Of a DNA stretch of 64,000 nt, positions 58,464 through 64,000 are shown in pieces. The stretch is from positions 1 to 64,000 of the forward strand of contig JAXMAB010000007.1 in NCBI GenBank assembly GCA_046350655.1, read 5' to 3'. Numbering within the stretch: the first letter of the stretch is position 1; every line of letters starts with the position of its first letter. The notes beneath the pieces were generated by a model. It was not told the DNA's origin and did not search any database. It saw only the letters and a program-made list of their open reading frames with translations. Source of the stretch: JAEUHO01 sp046350655. Its GTDB lineage: Bacteria; Planctomycetota; PLA2; JAEUHO01. The translations under genes and the position numbers were made by a program.

Positions 58464-59383
58464 ACGACATCTCGCTGCTGAAGCAGGCCCTCCCCTACCT
58501 CCGCCACCACAAGAAGAGCACGGTGGTCGTCAAGCTCGGCGGCGAGATCGCCGCCAACAAGGAGGCCCTCGCCTCCCTGGCGGGCGACGTGTCGCTGCTC
58601 GTCCACGTGGGCATCCGCATCGTGATGGTCCACGGCGGCGGGCCCCAGGCCACGGAGATGCAGAAGCGCCTCGGCCTCGAGCCGGTCATGGTCGGCGGGC
58701 GCCGCGTGACCGACGAGGCCACGCTCGACGTCGCGAAGATGATCTTCGGCGGCAAGATCAACACCGACATCCTGTCGGCGCTCCGCGCCCAGGGCGTCTC
58801 GGCCGTGGGCCTGTCCGGCGTCGACGGCGACATCCTCCACGCGAGCAAGCGTCCGCCCACCGAGGTCGTCGACCCCGCGACCGGCGAGAAGCGCGTGGTG
58901 GACTACGGCCTCGTCGGCGACATCACCGCCGTCAACACCGAGCTCCTGTCGCTGCTGCTCGAGCACAAGTACGTGCCGGTGATCTCGTCGCTCGCGTCGA
59001 ACGCCGAGGGCGACGTCCTCAACGTGAACGCCGACACGGTCGCCTCGGCCATCGCGAAGGACCTGCAGGCCAGCAAGCTCGTCATCCTGACGGGCGTCCC
59101 CGGCCTCCTGCGCGACCGCAACGACCCGAAGAGCCTCGTCAGCCGCATCACGACCGAGGAGGCCAAGGCCGCGATGAAGGACGGCAGCGTCGCGGGCGGC
59201 ATGCTCCCGAAGCTCAAGGCCCTCGTGGACGCGGTGGAGGGCGGCGTCGGCCGCGGCCACATCGTCTCGGGGACGCAGCCCGGCGCGCTCCTGCTCGAGC
59301 TGTTCACGAGCGCCGGCTCCGGCACGCTCATCGCCGAGCCCCACGACCAGATCGAGATCGTGGACGGGAAGCCCCGGAGTTGA
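58460..59383 (+). CDS. argB: acetylglutamate kinase
   Basis: Phosphorylates N-acetylglutamate, normally the arginine feedback point. 307 residues from GTG 58460. Motifs: TVVVKLGGEIAANKEALASLAGDVSLLVHVGIRIVMVHGGGPQATEMQKRLGLEPVMVGGRRVTDEATLDV, KINTDILSALRAQGVSAVGLSGVDGDI, VPVISSLASNAEGDVLNVNADTVASAIAKDLQASKLVILTGVPGLL, GSVAGGMLPKLKALVDAV. The N-terminus (SLLKQALPYLRHHKKS) is an extra helix as in arginine-sensitive forms, so feedback inhibition is plausible. Stop overlaps the M20 gene start (TTGA). Confidence 0.96.
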   Translation: MNDISLLKQALPYLRHHKKSTVVVKLGGEIAANKEALASLAGDVSLLVHVGIRIVMVHGGGPQATEMQKRLGLEPVMVGGRRVTDEATLDVAKMIFGGKINTDILSALRAQGVSAVGLSGVDGDILHASKRPPTEVVDPATGEKRVVDYGLVGDITAVNTELLSLLLEHKYVPVISSLASNAEGDVLNVNADTVASAIAKDLQASKLVILTGVPGLLRDRNDPKSLVSRITTEEAKAAMKDGSVAGGMLPKLKALVDAVEGGVGRGHIVSGTQPGALLLELFTSAGSGTLIAEPHDQIEIVDGKPRS

Positions 59384-60473
59384 GCGTCGCCGACCGGCCC
59401 GTCGTCGCGTTGCTGCGGTCCCTCGTCCGCATCCCCTCGGAGAGCGGCAGGGAGGAGGGCGTGCGCGACGCGGTGGCCGCGTGGCTGCGCGCCCGCGGCG
59501 TCCCGGCGACGGTCACCGGCCGCAACGTCGTCGTCGTGCTCGAGGGGGCGGCGGGGTCCGACCCCGCGCGCGGCCTCCTCTTCTGCAGCCACTACGACAC
59601 GGTGCCCGTGGGCCCCGGCTGGACGCGCCCGGACCCGGTGGACGGCGCCCTCGAGGACGGCAAGGTGTTCGGGCGCGGCAGCAACGACGCCAAGGCGTCG
59701 ATCGCCGCCATGATGTGCGTGGCGGCCGGCGTGGACCGCGCGCGGCTCGCGGGCCGGCTCGTGTTCGCGTTCGTCTGCGACGAGGAGACGGGCGGGCAGG
59801 GCCTCGAGGCCGTGGCCCCGACGCTGCCGGCGATCTCCGCGGCCGTGATCGGCGAGCCCACGGGCCTCGACGTCAGCCCCGGCCAGCGCGGGCTCCTGCG
59901 CGCGTACGTCCACGAGACGGGCCGGTCGTGCCACGCCTCGCGGCCCTGGGAGGGCGTCAACGCGCTCGAGGCCGCCGCGCGCGACGTGCTGGCGATCCGC
60001 GGCATCGAGATGCCCGAGGAGCACCCGCTCTTCGGCCGCGCGACGCTGGCCCCGACGATGCTGGCCGCCGGGACGAAGCCCAACGTGATCCCCGGCGCGG
60101 CCACGATCACGCTCGACGGCCGTTCGACCCCGGCGTGGGACAACGACCGCATGGTCGCGGCGCTCACGGCCCGGCTCGAGGGCCGCGTCGAGGTGAAGAG
60201 CAAGCGCTTCGTGCCCATCGAGACGCCCGTCACGGCCGAGATCGTGGTCGCCGCGGCCGCCGCCAGCCCCACCCACCGCGTGCGGGGCTTCCAGGGCGTC
60301 AGCGACCTCCTGTTCGTGCGCCACGTCCCCGGCGTCGTCATGGGCCCGGGCACCTCCGAGGCCAGCCACGCGCCGGACGAGTGGGTCGCCGTCGCGCAGG
60401 TCGAGGCCGCGGAGCGGGCCTACGGCGGGATCGTCGAGCGGTACCTGAAGGCCCCGGTGCGGGAGATCGCGTC

Positions 60474-60477
<4 letters not shown>
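59380..60477 (+). CDS. M20 metallopeptidase, probable N-acyl-citrulline/ornithine deacylase
   Basis: 365 residues from TTG 59380. M20 metal ligands: CSHYDTVP (H71, D73), GRGSNDAKAS (Asp), FVCDEETGG (catalytic Glu and Glu ligand), GEPTGLD, and the late histidine SEASHAPDEW. The dimerisation domain begins VHETGRSCHASRPWEGVNALEAAARDVL. ArgE and DapE share this fold. Placed between argB and argH, after an acylornithine transcarbamylase, its likely substrate is N-acylcitrulline, giving citrulline for ArgG. ATGA overlap with argH. Confidence 0.85.
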
Positions 60478-61916
<1,439 letters not shown>

Positions 61917-61932
61917 CGGCGGCGGGGGAGCA

Positions 61933-63201
61933 TCACTTCGCTCCGTCGGCCGTTCCCTCCCCGTCGGCAGCGGGCCCGCGTTCGCCGGAGTTCGGCCCGT
62001 CGCTCGGCAGCCACCGCAGATCCGACGGGGTACAGGTCCAGCAGAGACTCTCGAGCAGGACCCCCATCGCCGTCGACGCCACGCGACCGCCGTGCTCGCG
62101 CGCGCCCGCGTCCGGATCGACCGAACCTCGGGCCCCGCAGACGTCGCCGTCCGTCCGCGAGAGCCGTGCGATCGCCTCGAAGAGTGCCCGCTCCCACGCC
62201 TCGCCCGGCCCGTGCCCCGCCGCGCGCAGGAGCCCGAAGCGCGCCCACCACCCTTCGAGGTCCTGGCGTACGGCGTCGACGGTGGGGACGGCCTGTTCGA
62301 GTTCCCGGATCGCTCGATGGAACCAGGGGTCGACCGCGCGAGGGATCCCGACGGCGAGCCGCAACTGGGCGCGGGTCGCCAAGTCGATCGGCGTCGCCTC
62401 GTCCTCGAGGAGCCGGAGGACGGAGTGCCGGACGTCGTCGCCGAGCTCATAGACCGCAACCCGACCGGCGCGGCGCTCGGCCCGGTCGACGACGCCGGCG
62501 ACGACGAGCACCCGGAGCCCCCACGCCGTCGCGCGCGGGTCCGCCGACGTGCTCCCGACGGCGCGGCCCCAGGTCCCGTCGGGCCGACGCGACGCGAGCA
62601 GCGCGCGGACCGCCCGCTGAGCCACCGGGCGCTGGGCGGCGCTCCCGGTCATCGCCTGCACCTCGACCCACGACCGCACCGCGACGGCCTGGTCGGCGAG
62701 CCCGCCCGACAGCGGGCGCGCGCCGAACGAGCCGTCCGCCTGCTGTTCCGACCGCAGCCACCCGATCGCGCGCGTCACGGCCGCACCTTCGGGACCGTCG
62801 CTCCGGTTCGTGAACCCCGCCGACAGGAACGCGAGGACCGCGAGCGCCGTGGCGCCGACGTCGCCGTCGGGGGAACTGCCGCCGTCGACGGTCGGCGTCG
62901 AGACGGCCTTCCCCTCGCACGCCGTTCCCGGCTCGGCTGCCGACCAGCGTCCGTCCTCCGCCTGGTGGGCCAGCAGCCACGCGCAGGTCGGCGCGACGAT
63001 CCGACGAGGCGCCGGGCGCCGTCGGCCGGGGCCCGGTGGCGCGTCGACCGCGCGGGACGCGACCTCCGACCCGGCCACCGCGGAGGGCTCCGGCGCAGCG
63101 ATGCGTTCGCCCGCCGGGGCGGAATCGCCCCCGCACCCGCCGGACGCGACCGCCACGACGGCGAGCGCGGCGACACGTCGGGCGAGGCGGGCGAGGCGCA
63201 C
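61933..63201 (-). CDS. prenyltransferase-repeat lipoprotein
   Basis: 422 residues from ATG 63201. Signal with lipobox (VAVASGGC). A low-complexity Ala/Pro spacer leads to repeats of the terpenoid cyclase/prenyltransferase type: TCAWLLAHQAEDGRWSA, TALAVLAFLSAGFTNR, AIGWLRSEQQADGSFG, AVRALLASRRPDGTWG, AWGLRVLVVAGV. A late segment contains ASTAMGVLLESLCWTC. The Q-x-x-D/x-G-x-W repeat is clear and no cyclase aspartate motif is seen. Outer- or inner-membrane anchored. Second such protein in the window, cf. 35.7-36.9 kb. Confidence 0.8.
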   Translation of the reverse strand: MRLARLARRVAALAVVAVASGGCGGDSAPAGERIAAPEPSAVAGSEVASRAVDAPPGPGRRRPAPRRIVAPTCAWLLAHQAEDGRWSAAEPGTACEGKAVSTPTVDGGSSPDGDVGATALAVLAFLSAGFTNRSDGPEGAAVTRAIGWLRSEQQADGSFGARPLSGGLADQAVAVRSWVEVQAMTGSAAQRPVAQRAVRALLASRRPDGTWGRAVGSTSADPRATAWGLRVLVVAGVVDRAERRAGRVAVYELGDDVRHSVLRLLEDEATPIDLATRAQLRLAVGIPRAVDPWFHRAIRELEQAVPTVDAVRQDLEGWWARFGLLRAAGHGPGEAWERALFEAIARLSRTDGDVCGARGSVDPDAGAREHGGRVASTAMGVLLESLCWTCTPSDLRWLPSDGPNSGERGPAADGEGTADGAK

Positions 63202-63359
63202 GATTCGTCGAACGTACCGCCGTCCGCCGGCGTTCGGAGAAGGGGTCGATCGTCCGGAAGGCGGCCCCCGGTCGTCCCGGGGGGGTGCCCGACGGTCTAC
63301 AATCGGTCGGCCTGCTGGCGACGGCTTCGGGCGATCGGGCGACGGGCCCCTAGACGACG

Positions 63360-64000
63360 ATGCGCACCCCTGACACCCCGCGGTTCCCGGCCCGGACCCT
63401 GCGCTCCCTCGGCACGCTCCTGCTGATCGCCGGCCTCGTCGCCGCGTGCGGGGGCGGAGGTGGCGGTGGCGGTGGCGGCGGCACCCCGGTCTCGCCGTTC
63501 GTCGTGGCGACCCTCTCCCCCGCCGACGGCGCGAACGGCGTCGCGACGAACGTCCACGTCCTCGTCACGTTCTCCCTGCCGGTGGCCCCCTCCAGCGTCA
63601 CCGCGTCCGCCGTGGCCGTCGGCAACACCGAGAACGGCGGCGTCGCGGGCACCGTCGGCCTCGTCGCGGACGGCCTCGGGACCACCCTCGAGTTCTCGCC
63701 CTCGGCGCCCCTCGCGGCCTCCAAGACCTACAGCATCGTCGTCTCGGCCGCCCTCCGCTCCACCGCGGGCGACGCGCTCGGCGGTGACCGCACCTTCATC
63801 TTCCGCACCGGCACCGGCGGCGGCGCCGTCCTGCCGCCCGCGAGCGCGCTGCAGCCGACCAGCGGCCGCCTCCAGCAGGGCCGCCGCAACCACACCGCCA
63901 CCCTGCTCGCCAGCGGCTCCGTCCTGGTCGCCGGCGGGTTCATCCAGGGCACGACGATCACCGACCGCGCGGAGACGTTCTCCCCGGGCACCCAGACCTT
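63360..64000 (+). CDS. Ig-like plus kelch-type lipoprotein, 3' end outside window
   Basis: ATG 63360; at least 213 residues, running off the window. Lipobox LVAACG is followed by a run of eleven or so glycines. Then comes a bacterial Ig-like (Big_5/SbsA-type) domain: FVVATLSPADGANGVATNVHVLVTFSLPVAPSSV, SAPLAASKTYSIVVSAALRSTAGDAL, DRTFIFRTG. A kelch-like blade begins afterwards: TSGRLQQGRRNHTATLLASGSVLVAGGF. Surface or extracellular beta-propeller protein, probably with more blades downstream. Confidence 0.8.
   Translation, partial: MRTPDTPRFPARTLRSLGTLLLIAGLVAACGGGGGGGGGGGTPVSPFVVATLSPADGANGVATNVHVLVTFSLPVAPSSVTASAVAVGNTENGGVAGTVGLVADGLGTTLEFSPSAPLAASKTYSIVVSAALRSTAGDALGGDRTFIFRTGTGGGAVLPPASALQPTSGRLQQGRRNHTATLLASGSVLVAGGFIQGTTITDRAETFSPGTQT

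Overview
The window is about 64 kb of very GC-rich DNA (well over 70 percent G+C by eye) from a Gram-negative-type bacterium. It has a KDO transferase, lipoproteins with lipoboxes, a type IV pilin-like protein and secA. HEAT-repeat and prenyltransferase-repeat envelope proteins, a zinc-ribbon membrane protein and the style of the integrated element make Planctomycetota my best guess, but this is an inference from gene content only.

Layout. 0-3 kb: dnaX (cut by the window edge), a frameshifted hypothetical and a HEAT-repeat lipoprotein, all minus. 3-6.5 kb: dnaE (plus) with several frame breaks. 6.5-10.5 kb: two arrays of a ~180 bp hairpin repeat (family A) around a GMC oxidoreductase and its small partner subunit. 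10.5-25.4 kb: mostly minus-strand housekeeping genes (exported protein, pilin-like protein, metK, waaA, secA, pyrD, lspA, a DksA-like protein, malic enzyme), with three clusters of a second repeat (family B), each lying just 3' of a minus-strand gene. A plus-strand lipoprotein and a xerC/D-type recombinase are interspersed. 25.4-36.9 kb: Ca2+/cation antiporter, uvrC, a DinB-family protein, uvrB, a zinc-ribbon protein, a GspF-like protein, an unusual E1-TusA fusion with a membrane protein, and a prenyltransferase-repeat protein. 37-40 kb: a ferrous iron uptake operon feoA-feoA-feoB-small Cys protein behind a Fur-box-like palindrome.

40.3-51.8 kb: an integrated element next to tRNA-Arg(TCG). 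It has a tyrosine recombinase at the tRNA, a ribbon-helix-helix regulator with palindromic operator candidates, two excisionase-like HTH proteins, an S49 peptidase and a replication-initiator-like gene. That gene carries an internal 23-bp-phased iteron array. No capsid, terminase or conjugation gene is seen, so it resembles a satellite or integrative plasmid more than a complete prophage. A second tRNA-Arg (ACG) follows.

52.7-61.9 kb: a tightly overlapping arginine operon, argG - P-loop protein - argC - argD - argF' - argB - M20 deacylase - argH. The transcarbamylase is of the N-acyl-ornithine (AOTCase/SOTCase) type. This implies a pathway in which acylornithine is carbamoylated, the M20 enzyme removes the acyl group from acylcitrulline, and ArgG/ArgH finish arginine. 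The window closes with a prenyltransferase-repeat lipoprotein and the start of an Ig-like/kelch lipoprotein.

Caution: at least eight genes, including dnaE, need single-base corrections to be read through. Several of these fall in G or C runs, so uncorrected sequencing indels are the likeliest explanation. Coordinates of those genes are outer limits.
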